Positions 36,920-47,572 of a stretch of DNA of 64,000 nucleotides are shown here, piece by piece. The translations under genes were made by a program, and so were the position numbers. Position 1 is the first letter of the stretch. Each line of letters opens with the position of its first letter. The notes beneath the pieces were generated by a model that did not search any database, was not told where the DNA came from, and saw only the letters and a program-made list of their open reading frames with translations. The stretch is from positions 12,823,711 to 12,887,710 of the forward strand of contig OZ018413.1 of the NCBI GenBank assembly GCA_963969595.1, given 5' to 3'. This stretch comes from Neckera pumila (lineage: Eukaryota > Streptophyta > Bryopsida > Hypnales > Neckeraceae).

Positions 36920-38750
36920 TGATACATCTTACTTTTTCAATGAATGAAATTGTTACATCACTATGAAATTTCAAGATGGCATCACTCTTTGGATGAATAT
37001 ACACACTTTAGAATGAAAAATGAATTTTCATCTATAATTCGAACTATTCATTAACACCCATAGATGAAGATAGCTTCATGACTCTAGTGAATATCTCTTT
37101 TTACTCCCTCCCCCTCCCAAATGAAACAAAAGCCTTAAATTTTTTATTTCTAAGCAGTGCAAACATCAATCTTCACTAGAGTCATGAAGCTCTTCACATC
37201 CATAGATGTAAATGAAACATGTAAAATATGGATCATGTGCATTCATTCATCCAAAATGAAGTGATACTTCAAAGTTGTTGTAGTAATTTACAAGTTTATT
37301 CCGTTTTGAAATAAGGGAATCTATAGACAAAATACTCCTTAAAAAAAATGGTATCCTTATTGTCGGTAAAAATTGTCAATTAGTTCATTGTTTGCAGGTG
37401 GAATTGGACAAAAAAAATTAGTTGCAATTTGAAAACATCAAAAAAAAACCGGTGAAAAAATCTATAAAATTTCAATTTGGAATTAAAAATAGAGAAAAAA
37501 ACGAGACTTGTCACTTGAAAAAATGGTTCAAAATGGGAATTAAGAGCATACCCACCCACTTTGCAAACTGGATGATTATCCAAAGGTCATCCAATTTGCA
37601 AGGCAAAAAGGCTGTTAAGGGAGGATACATGTTCCTGATCATTGAAGCAGTTACACGTACCTACATGGTAGATTTCTTCATTAAGGAAATTTTTCCATGT
37701 GCAGAAATAGAGTTTGGAAGGGTTCCATACTAGACTTTTGTATTCAAACATAATTACTATGATCTTTTTAGCGGAAGATTCTATTCCTCCCATATCGATG
37801 ATGTAAGGCTTGTTATTTTTTACCATGGACTGAAACAAAATCTACCAAGTGCTAGTTGCAATATCAAGAGACTTTGTAGCCAATCATAAGGAGCCACAAT
37901 TGCCTTGGGAACTGCAGCATAATTAATCTCCTTCACCAAAATTCACGGAAAGAGAATATAGCCTACATAACCAAAACAGGGGGTGATCAAGAATGGATTG
38001 CCTTTTATAATACCTGAAAACAAGGCTATTTTCCAAACTTGTTAGATTGCTTTCAAAAACAACAACTTGGCTAACTGGTGTCTGATAACCCGGCACATCA
38101 CTTGGCTTCTTTATCATGCTCTTTTCAGGCTCGTATTCAAGCTGGATATAGGAAAATAGTTGGTAAAACTCAAAAAAATATCCTGAATACTTTTGTATGT
38201 AAGTTCGGACCACCCATTTCCAACTAGGGACCAATTCCCAACCGGTAGTGCCCCTATTTCCAATCAAAGCTTGTAATGTGTTTTTTACTCTTTTTTAAGG
38301 TTGGAACTAGTAAGATCATGACACATGTTCTAAAGTATGCAAAAAGTAACAAGAAAGTAGATAGTAGGAAGCTAGTTCTTGAGTGATCGGAACTGGAAGA
38401 CTCTATAGACTGGGAATTGGTTCAGAATACTTTTTGGCTCCCCCAATTCACAGAAATTTCAATTTTGCAAAAAAAAATCTGAAAATTTGGCAATCTGAGT
38501 ATTTTCTATCTCCCTACACTACACAGGGAAAATCTCCATTGCATTCAAGTATTCAACTGCTCACCATCTGCGCCACAGGAACTTAAGTGATTAGGTATAG
38601 GTGGTCTGACCTTATGTATCCCTTTTGATGAATAAAGTGCTCCAAACTATACCTGAGAAACTGAACCCATTGCGACTGCAGTGGAGCATTGAAGTGCGGA
38701 AGAATAGAGCCAAGCCGTAAGTTAAAGGAGATCCCCCCCGCAAGTAATGA
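36920..38750. other. Intergenic, no supported gene
   Basis: No recognisable gene. A lone PIF-type left terminus (TAA|GAGCATACCC at 37541-37553) occurs without a matching right end. The minus-strand frame 37,923-38,267 is open but unrecognised. Confidence 0.45.
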
Positions 38751-38879
38751 GCCCCACGCTGCCCTTGCCAACTTTTTCAGCAGGCAGGGCATGTGTGTTT
38801 AGAACTCGCATTTTCTTTTATGTGTATGCGGACAAATGTAAGAAGAGCGGTGCGGAGGGGAGAGCCAACATCAGTTCCC

Positions 38880-39250
38880 AAGTTGCACATGGTTTTTTGT
38901 TTGGGCTTGTGTGCGATATCAACGACAGATCAATCTCGGTACCACGCTGATGATCAAGTGCCTTGGTCAACCCTCGTTGGAAACCCAAATGCATGGCAAC
39001 GTAGGCAGGCATTTTGACATTTGAATTTCATAAGGTCAACTGGTGGAGGCACCGAGGAGGCACCAAGGAGGCACCGAAAGCAGAAGAAAAAAAATTAGCA
39101 GAGTTGACATTAGAGTTGCCATCTGTCTGTGAAATCGCGATGGTATGGCCACGTCCATCGAAACAGCAATTACAATGTGTGGCATTGGCTGTCAGACTTT
39201 CCCAACCGCCGCATGTGTTTTTTTGACACAAATGAAAGGAATTTTTTTGC
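38880..39250. repeat. Dispersed repeat pair, copy 1 (GGTCAACTGGTGGAGGCAC type)
   Basis: Shares long blocks with 41,880-42,180 in the same orientation: GGTCAACTGGTGGAGGCAC, GGCCACGTCCATC, GGCTGTCAGAC, TTTGACACAAATGAAAGGAA. Class unknown. Confidence 0.7.
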
Positions 39251-39599
39251 ATGGGTTAACGCGGAAGCGCCAGGCTGGTTGTTGTGGAAATCAGCTTTTG
39301 GGTACAATGTGAATGAATTGCTTAAAAAACAACCCAAGAGCAGTCAGTGGAGGGCAAACTATTGATTGTACAAGACCTTTTCCTTTTCACACAAGATTCC
39401 AAGGATGAACATCTGTAATTGTGTCTCACATACACTAGGAGAGAAATGGGGCCTGGAAAAGGCCCTTTCCCTTTGTTAAATTGAAATCAGCGGGCTTTTG
39501 AATTAAAAAAATAAATTTTCCAAAAAGTAAAATAATAATAAATATTTTAAAGTGAAAAAATATTATTCAATATCATTCAATTATTTTTTAATCAGCAGT

Positions 39600-39672
39600 T
39601 TGCCGAGGATGATTACAGTCCGCCAGGGACGATCACAGTCCACCGTGGATGATCATTGTCCACCTCGGATTT
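39600..39672. repeat. Three ~23-bp tandem units
   Basis: Units of the form GATNACAGTCCRCCNNGGA are repeated three times with variation (ACAGTCCGCC, ACAGTCCACC, TTGTCCACC). Confidence 0.7.
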
Positions 39673-40192
39673 TTATTAAATTTAAAAAAAAAAATTCAAA
39701 AAACCTTATTTGTACTTGATCTTCAGGGCGTGCTGTTTACTAGGTCAATCCCGCATCTCAATTTTTAAAATTTTGAATTTTAAAATTTTCTTTTTTGAAA
39801 TTTTTTCGATTGAATTTTTTTTTCCAGCAGTCATGGATCTCGCGCCCCTATGGTGGCCTCATTCTTCTCCTAATGTAAGGATTCTTTGTCATCTACCGGA
39901 CACTTCTAGGTTGCCGCTTCGTTATAGGGTTAAAATACAGCATCCCTAGCCAAACACAGCTTGGGGAGCCAAAGAGAACAAGACTGGCAGAAAATTTGGG
40001 TCTTGGGAGGGCCACCAAAACAAACTTGAAGGGGACCATTCATCAATTTAAATTTCCTACACAATGCATTATATTTTCCTATCTCTACTCGGTATGCTGA
40101 CAGAATCTACGGAAGAACAAAGTCTGATTGGCTACCTCAAGATTGCTTACAAAAGTCAAATGAGGTCGTTGTCAAAAACACTGACATGTTAA

Positions 40193-41383
40193 CCCCTAAA
40201 AGCCCAAAGTCCCCTTGGGGGACACTTGGTTTGACCTGAAATTTGGGTTGATTTTTTGAAACTTTTTTTGAAGATAGGAAATCACATTAGCTTTCTAAAA
40301 ATACTTTTTTCTTTTTTTCAATCAGTGCATGGGAGCAAAAGTTATACCACCCAAAGTCAAAAAAGCAACTTGCCAGGCCCAGAAAAAAACTTAAAATTTG
40401 TATTTTTTTTAAAAATTCTCTATTCTCAAAGATCATGTTTTTTTCTACGTTTGAAGCTTTGATTCATTCTATTTGGACTCATAATGAGAAAGTTATAGAC
40501 AATCTTGTTTTTCGGGCAATCCAGCATCTTCTTCAAAAAAAAACTTATGGAATTCAGTTTCAAATGCGATTTTTAATTTTTTTTCAATTTTGTTATTTTA
40601 AAAGGTTAAGTTTGTTTGCAAGAACAATCCTACCGTTGGAATTATGTTGATTTATTTCCACCTAAGAGCTATTAACAATGTAGTGTTTCATTCAATTTTG
40701 GACCTACTTCTACATTAGAAGAGAATTGAAGCCTCCAAGAGACTACGAGTTATCCTACATTCCCAAACTGTGGGAACGCAGGAAAGCTGCTGGCTGATGT
40801 GGTCGAGAGATTGCCACGCCATTTTCGCAAAAAAAAAGAAAAAAAAAGAAAAAATGGTCTAAAATGATATTTGGAAGAGAAGTTTTTTTTTTTGAATTTT
40901 TTTATTTTTTTTTTGGAGAGCCCGTACCGGCTGTTCACAGATTTGGCCAGATTGGAAAACAGGCCTAGAACAGCCCTCCAATGCCTACAAATCTCTTCTA
41001 ATGCTTAATAATTTTTTTATATGTGAAAATCAACTTTTGACATTCTGAAATTCTTTTCCTCGACTCTCAACTCAAATGTTCAGCATAAAAAAAATAACCC
41101 AAAGGTATATAGTGCACAAAAAATCTACAAATGGCCATTAAAGTCATTTGAAATTGGAGGCCACAGTTCAAAAAAAATAAAAAATTCAACTTCAAATGCT
41201 AATATCTTCCAATCCACACGGTAAAACTTCATGAAATTTTTACCACATATTCTAAGACAAGTGAAGTATAAGATCCTAAGGTTAGATTCTAAAATTTTAT
41301 TTTTTTTGGATTCTTGAGTGATTGCAGTAGAAATGGCAGTTTTCAATGATTTTGGAGCCAAGAAATGCCTTGGGCGTTAGGGA
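40193..41383. mobile_element. piggyBac-like non-autonomous element, copy D, with nested MITE
   Basis: Flanked by TTAA at 40189-40192 and 41384-41387; left terminus CCCCTAAAAGCCC. It spans 1191 bp, but 291 bp of this is a CATTAG-family MITE (40713-41003). Without it the length is 900 bp, in line with copies A-C. The subterminal palindrome is GTCCCC-TTG-GGGGAC. Confidence 0.78.
40713..41003. mobile_element. CATTAG-family MITE, copy B, nested in piggyBac-like copy D
   Basis: Ends CATTAGAAGAGAATTG and, reverse-complemented on the right, CATTAGAAGAGATTTG. The interior matches copy A (GAACGCAGGAAAGCTGCTGG, ATTTTCGCAAAAA). The insertion interrupts piggyBac-like copy D, so it is younger than D. Confidence 0.75.
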
Positions 41384-41529
41384 TTAAATCTTGACATCTC
41401 TTGCCGCTTCACAAAAACATGTCAAATCACCTAAACCTAAAACCTTGACATCTCTTGCCAATATCCAAGATGGTCATCTTCCACCGATTCTGGGGTTGCA
41501 TCTCAGCAATAGGGTACCTACTAATGTTG

Positions 41530-41810
41530 TGCCGATAGTGAGAGGGTCTTATAAAAAATCAAGCTTGTACTTCATTTTGACATGCAATGATTGTCAACCA
41601 CATGTTTATAATCAACAAGAGATGACTATTCCATTGTTGATTTAGTGAATATCCATACAACATTGGTATCCACATTATGAACACTCTCATCCCTTTCCAT
41701 GATGCAAAGGGGCCATCGAGAATGCTCACCTGGTGAAGCATGGAATTTTTTCAGAAAAGATTCAAGAAATCTGTATGATCTTGATGGCCATTTGTGTTTT
41801 TTTTGTTTTT
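41530..41810. repeat. Inverted dispersed repeat pair, arm 1
   Basis: Matches 48,600-48,890 in opposite orientation over about 280 bp (CATGCAATG.TTGTCAACC, ATTCCATTGTTGATTTAGT). The two arms are 7 kb apart and surround the LINE/MITE cluster. Class unknown. Confidence 0.65.
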
Positions 41811-41879
41811 TTCAAACAAATGAAATGGAATTTCATAGCTTGATGGCCATTTGAATGGTGATCCTGTTGAAGCTGCCCG

Positions 41880-42180
41880 GTTTGAAAGGAATGACACAGT
41901 TTTGGTTGGTGACCCTGGTTGGAACCCCAAACGCACGGCAATATAGGCATTTTTTACATTTGAATTTAATTACTCAAAGGTCAACTGGTGGAGGCACGGA
42001 GGCAACCAAAGGCAGAAAAAAAGAACTGATCAGCAGAGTTGACTTTGGAATTCAGCTCTGCTAAATCTTGATGCTTTGGCCACGTCCATCTAACAGCAAT
42101 AGTGTGTGGCGTTGGCTGTCAGACGTAACTCTACCAATTGCAGTTGTTGGTTTTCTTTGACACAAATGAAAGGAATTTTT
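41880..42180. repeat. Dispersed repeat pair, copy 2 (GGTCAACTGGTGGAGGCAC type)
   Basis: Second copy of the repeat at 38,880-39,250, same orientation. It ends next to the 3' remnant of the minus-strand LINE. Confidence 0.65.
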
Positions 42181-42386
42181 TTTTATTTTTGTTTGAAACA
42201 AATGAAACGGAATGAAAGGAATTTCATTGGTGGTTCCTCCTGGCATAATGAAAGAATGGATCCCGGAGCTTTGGAGGTCGAAATTGGGTCCACTGATTTT
42301 CCAAACAATCACCGGTATGGGGTCGTCCATTCGAGAAAACACTCCTGCCCATTCACCTTCTTGGACATGGTCTTGGTGAGAGGTAA

Positions 42387-42793
42387 GGGCATCCCCACAG
42401 CTACAGACGGGGAAAACGCCCGGCCCGTGCCAATTGAATGAGGTCGGCCTGTGTGTCCCACTTTTTGCCCCACGGCAACACAAGCTTGGAACACGGGGAA
42501 CCGGGTCGGCACAAGTCCCATAGCGCCACCTTGCATAAATTGATTCACCTCATCAATGCCGACATTGCAAAAGCTTTAAATATTCAAAAAGTTTCTCGAA
42601 CTTTGCAAAAGAAGACAAAAAGAGCCCATACCGAGGCGTGGACAAACTCCACCATTTGGCCGTATACTCATGATATTTGACCGTGGTTGGCCGTTTTTTG
42701 GGCCTTGCCGTGTATGCCGTGGGGCAATTAAAATCGCCAAGCACGGCCACTCCCCGAATTTGCGGCACTTGTTGAGCAGCTCTGGGAATGCTC
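42387..42793. mobile_element. PIF/Harbinger-type MITE inside the LINE (407 bp)
   Basis: Left end GGGCATCCCCACAGC; right end, reverse-complemented, GAGCATTCCCAGAGC. The TAA target duplication is at 42384-42386 and 42794-42796. LINE-like coding sequence lies on both sides, which independently confirms it as an insertion. Confidence 0.75.
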
Positions 42794-44061
42794 TAAGTAA
42801 TTGTAACCAATGCGGTGGCCTTCTTGACACCAGATAGATGCCGTTTGATCTCTATAAGGGAGAAAGAAGAAGACGGATCCTCCCATAATCTAAAACTCTG
42901 CAAATCTATGTCCCATAAATTGTCAATTGTTCTCAATCCTTGTTGGGCTAGTTCTCTGGCTCTAGATGCCGTGAAGTCGAAATTGGAGTTGATGTAATTA
43001 GTGGACCACCATAGGTTTGTATTAAGAACCTCATCTGATGTGGTTGGAGGATAAGGTGAACGTATTTCACTAGGCGTCACCATGTAGTTGTAATTCTATT
43101 CCAAACTCATGACCCACGTGTAACTGACAGTCGATGAACCATAAGCGATGAAGCAGAGAAATACCAATAACCACCCTTGGGGTGGGATTTCATCCTATAA
43201 ATGTGGTATCTAAGTAGTACTTTCAAGTTTGATATGCTCGGTTCGATGGTGTAAAGTACCCACTTGGCAAGAAGTTCAGTGAGAGATACCTCGGGGTCTA
43301 ATAACTTTAGTTCTCCAATCATTTTAGGACGAAAACAGTCGATACAACAAACTCCTACCCGTGATGCATGTTCAGTCCCACTCCATAAAAAGTTCCTGAG
43401 ACTACTAGTATGGATGGTGCAAATTGCTTATAGGGACCCACTCCAGATTGCAATGAAGTAGTATAATGTAAACAAAAGAATTGTGTTAACTATCGTGGAC
43501 CATCCGGCCAAAGAAAGTCGCTGAGGAGTCCAGTAATTTAGTTTCCTTGAAATCTTCTCCTAGAGGAATCTGTCGATGTTAGGTGTCTCTAAAATGATTT
43601 CAAATGAGGCCCCTAGCAATTTGGATAGTGAGCCGAGGGGGGGGGGGGGGGGCAAGTAAGGTTGAAGTTGTCTATCCAAGTTGGCATTGGATTAGAGGAG
43701 AACCAGTAGCCGATACTCTTAGTCCAGTTGATCTTTAAATTGGATGCTAAACCAAAATGGTCAAGGAGGGAAATAGTATTCCTCAAGTCATCTTCTTGAC
43801 CCTTAATGGAGAAATTGGCATCATTGGCATATTGTGCTAGTAATTGTTGAAGGTTGCTTTTTGGGAGCTGGATTCTTGTGATTCTCCCTAAGCTTTGTTC
43901 TTTGATGGTAGCCATATTGAGTGCTTCTTCTATAAGAAGGAAAAGACACAACGCTAAAAGACACCCCTGTCTCATGCCCCGTTGGATAGGAAACTTATCT
44001 GTTGCCTTTCCATTTAACATAACTGTAGCAGAGGCGTCCTGCAATGGCATGGTGACTAGAT

Positions 44062-44283
44062 CACTACAAGAAAAAGGGGTGTTTTAAGTGAACTTTTAAG
44101 TATAGTCCTAGACATAAGATTTTAAGTAATGACCTTTAAGGAGATTTTCAGTAACATTTTATTAGAAACACATGTATTTCTAATAAACTTTTACTGAAAA
44201 TCTCCTTAAAGGTCATTACTTAAAATCTTATGTCTAGGACTATACTTAAAAACTCACTTAAAACACCCCTTTTTCTTGTAGTA
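44062..44283. mobile_element. CACTA-type foldback MITE inside the LINE reverse transcriptase (222 bp)
   Basis: Begins CACTACAAGAAAAAGGGG and ends CCCCTTTTTCTTGTAGTA. The 3-bp duplication GAT (44059-44061 and 44284-44286) flanks it. The terminus CACTACAAGAAA is the hallmark of CACTA/CMC elements; only the last base (A instead of G) differs. Arms of about 105 bp pair almost perfectly around a short CACATGT-like loop, so the whole element is one hairpin. It splits the LINE reverse transcriptase frame. Confidence 0.88.
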
Positions 44284-44977
44284 GATGGATAAATGAATTG
44301 GGATGCCCAATTTTCTCATGACTTGAAATAAAAAGTCCCATGAGACTACATCATAGGCCTTAGTGAAACCTGATTTAAGAAAAATCAAATCTTGATCCAA
44401 GTCTTTGGCCCATTCTATAGTAGATCATGTTGTAATAAGATGTTACATAAGATGTGTCTATACAGGAAAAAAATAGATTACTCTGGACTTATCCAATCTC
44501 TCAGAAGGCTTTAAAGCCTTATCAAAGCTACAAGCACTAGTTTGAGGAAACTCTCAATTATCCTGGTCAACAATATAGAGGTAGCTTGCCGTGGTTACAC
44601 AAGTAGGATTTGGGTTGTGCAGACCCCCAAAAGCAGTAATTGTGCTGGGTCCAAATGAGGTATTAGGAGCCAACTTGGACCGTAACCACTGCTTTGTTTT
44701 TACCTTTCTTGATTGTGTAGCTCAAATTTTTTAGATTTCTCCAAAATAAATATGCCTCATGTTTAATAAATGTTATAGTATCATGTTTTACTATTATGTA
44801 GTTTATGATGTCATCATTTCATCTTAATTAAACACCAAAAACCTCATGTAACTAGTGCTTTTTACTCCTTTGTTGAATTTTAAATTAGATGATTTAGAAA
44901 CTTTTTCATTAAAAGTGATGATCTTTTGAGTAGAAGTGGTCATTATTGACAACTTTGAATAAATTTTAGAACTAATT

Positions 44978-46822
44978 TTGATGGAATTGATATGGTTTTT
45001 GAATAGAACATTTCAAAAGGAACTCCAAAAGGACCCTCTTCCATGTCGTGAGTGGCTCCTAATATCCCACTTTGACCCTGCTCCTTATTTATTCTTTAAT
45101 GGCGTTGCTCAAGGATGGATTTTGATTCTAGACGATGGACCTGGGACAATGGATGCTCTTTAATGGAGTAAACTACAGCAGTTGGCCGCTCGCTCCTCAC
45201 CAAGAATTGTCAACCTAGGACCACGATCATGGAAAAATGGACATGACATCTTCCTCCCACTTTTACCCCCAATTGGAAGGATGTCTAGAACAAGGCACAG
45301 TCTTTGAAGGATGCAGCTTTCATGTGATCCATATTTCATAAGGGGATCACATTTCATTCTTGGAGAGATCAAATTGCCCCAGGTATCAATACCAAATGCA
45401 ATTGCTGCGTCACTGATCTCGAAGAAACTCCTATTCACAGGTTTTGTTTTTGTTCAAGAGCCCTAGAAGTTTGGGAGTATGCTCACCTGATTTTGCATCA
45501 CTTACGAGGAGTACCTCCAATTTTGGGACCTCGCGACCGCTTCAACTCTACACAATGCATTTTTGGCTCCACCCTTCCACGTCATTTTCCAACTTTTGTA
45601 CCATTTTGGACTCTATTTAGTGGATTAGCCTTATACAGTGACTCCCAAAAGTAGTTGGCCACCCTTAAAAACACTCTCATTTATTGAGAAATTGGAATTT
45701 TGAAGTGAAATTTAGACATGGTGTTGTACAAAAGGAGTTCTACCCTCATGTGTAATTTCACTTTAAATGGACTATATTTAGACCTAATATTAATTGAATG
45801 AAATTTCTACGGGAAAAAAACTTTTTGTGAGAAGTCAAAATGTCCCATTTCTTTTTATAGGAAGATTGTACATCTTGACTAGAATCACATGTTACAAGTT
45901 TCATGAATTTTGGATTTTTATTGATTGAGATCTAATTGATTGAAATTTAACCCCAAAATTTTTTTTTTTTAATTTTTCACTCCATAAATTGCAAAAAAAT
46001 ATGCTTTTGACATATATAATCATCTTATGTTATTTTAAATTTTATTTTTATTTTTTTGCAATTTATGGAGTGAAAAATTAAAAAAACAAAATTTTGGGGT
46101 TAAATTTCAATCAATTAGATCTCAATCAATAAAAATCCAAAATTCATGAAACTTGTAACATGTGATTCTAGTCAAGATGTACATTCTTCCTATAAAAAGA
46201 AATGGGACATTTTGACTTCTCACAAAAAGTTTTTTTTTCCAAAGAAATTTCATTCAATTAATAATAGGTCTAAATATAGTCCATTTAAAGTGAAATTACA
46301 CATGAGGGTAGAATTCCTTTTGTACAACACCATGTCTAAATTTCACTTCAAAATTCCAATTTCTCAATTTATGAGAGTGTTTTTAAAGGTGGCCAACTAC
46401 TTTTGGAAGTCACTGTAGACTATATGGATCTCCCGCAACAACATGGAGTTTTCTTGAAGCCAATGGCCCTTGGCTATCACGCAAGAAACTTTGTAGGATG
46501 CATTATTAGATTCTGGTCATGCAGCGCAATTCAAAAGCCCAACTTAGTGCTCAACAACGTCTTCAACAAGCCAACTCCATTTGGGCTAAGTTTGATAGTA
46601 TCTAGCTCCAATCATCCATTCTAGCTAGTAGGTGTGATACTATTGTTATTTGGAGTATGAAAAGACCTCCTTGTGCTCTTTTGTTTAGCTTTCTTTTTTT
46701 CTTTTGTTTTAGTTCTGTGCCCATTAGCTCTTCATTTTCCACCCTTGTGGCTTTGTTGTTGTTATTTGTGAGTCTTTTTAATGCAATGGTATTTTCCATT
46801 TGTTCCAAAAAAAAAAAAAAAA
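44978..46822 (+). mobile_element. L1-type LINE 3' remnant with poly(A) tail, split by a mariner-like hairpin
   Basis: On the plus strand, LINE ORF2 C-terminal sequence can be read, opposite in orientation to the neighbouring LINE. FQKELQKDPLPCREWL (near 45,010) is followed later by the zinc-knuckle region CNCCVTDLEETPIHRF...CSRALEVWE (about 45,395-45,470). After the inserted hairpin (45636-46415) the frame resumes as TIWISRNN. An untranslated stretch follows and the element ends in A16 (46807-46822). Internal stops show decay, and the 5' end is missing. Confidence 0.78.
45636..46415. mobile_element. Tc1/mariner-like 780-bp foldback element
   Basis: Termini CAGTGACTCCCAAAAGTAG and (right, reverse complement) CAGTGACTTCCAAAAGTAG are flanked by the dinucleotide TA (45634-45635 and 46416-46417). 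The two halves are inverted copies of each other for about 350 bp each with few mismatches, around an AT-rich loop near 45,990-46,060. TA duplication plus a CAGTG terminus fits Tc1/mariner. No transposase is encoded. Removing it with one TA rejoins the surrounding LINE frame. Confidence 0.85.
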
Positions 46823-46838
46823 TCACTGCAGGGGCTAA

Positions 46839-47276
46839 GAGCATCTTCAATGCTATGCTGTAAAGAAAACAATGCAATGCTACATGCAGTTTTTATTCAC
46901 GTCCCTTTTTCTTCATTGTGCCTTTTCCCATTGGAGACGCATCAATGCTACAATGATACTTGAAACCATAAATGGCACAGATATGGAAGTTGGAGGTGAA
47001 GTAGGTGGTGGGAAAGGTTTATAGCACCTGCAAAATTTCAAATTTGCACTCAATTGTCACATGTATTGTTGTTGACAACATAGTAGAGACGAGTTTGGAG
47101 GATACAACAAAGGACCAGTTTTTGCCACACTAGAGCCACAAAATGCCGAGCCCGTGAAGGTAACATAGACGGTGATGTCAACATTGGATCAAGTTTTCGA
47201 TATTTCTCTATAATCCACGCAAAACTTTGCCATTGCAGTGCATCCATACTCAATAGAAGGCGGACTGAGGATGCTC
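46839..47276. mobile_element. PIF/Harbinger-type MITE (438 bp)
   Basis: Left end GAGCATCTTCAATGC; right end, reverse-complemented, GAGCATCCTCAGTCC. The TAA duplication is at 46836-46838 and 47277-47279. It begins 17 bp after the poly(A) tail of the LINE. Confidence 0.75.
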
Positions 47277-47277
47277 T

Positions 47278-47545
47278 AACCTTGGAATGTTTTAGAACGT
47301 CGTACTGGTCACCTTGGAAATCAACCTTTTGGGTACCATGTGAATGATTTGCTTAAAAAATAACTAAAAACATTCATTGGAGGTCAAATTATTGACCATG
47401 TAAAACCTCCCCCTTTTCACACTAAATTCCAAGAATAAACATCTGCACTTCTGTCTCACATGCTTAGAAGGATTTTATGTCATCTATCTAACACTTTTAA
47501 GTTGCCAGGCTGTTACATGGTTAAAATACAACAACCCTAACTAGC
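47278..47545. repeat. Dispersed repeat (GGTCACC...GGAAATCA family), copy 4
   Basis: Matches 34217-34440 and 39255-39425 in the same orientation (GGTCACCTTGGAAATCA, TTTTGGGTACCATGTGAAT, CATTGGAGGTCAAA). Confidence 0.6.
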
Positions 47546-47572
47546 CGAATACAGTAGCTTGGGAAGTTAAAG

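Larger units (their letters stand above)
42233..44460 (-). mobile_element. L1-type LINE remnant with inactive reverse transcriptase, split by two MITEs
   Basis: On the minus strand, from about 44460 downwards, successive frames match plant LINE ORF2. A reverse transcriptase block has KAYDVVSWDFLFQVM (about 44,320-44,380). After an inserted MITE come FPIQRGMRQGC and the active-site region, which reads QYANDANF where YADD is required. Later blocks include NWTKSIGYWF, ELLAKWVLY, DEVLNTNLWWS and GLRTIDNLWD. Past a second MITE (42387-42793), EWAGVF and DPIPVIVWK continue the C-terminal region. Frameshifts, stops and a 16-G run (43637-43652) break it, and the 5' part is missing. It cannot be autonomous. 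Confidence 0.85.
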
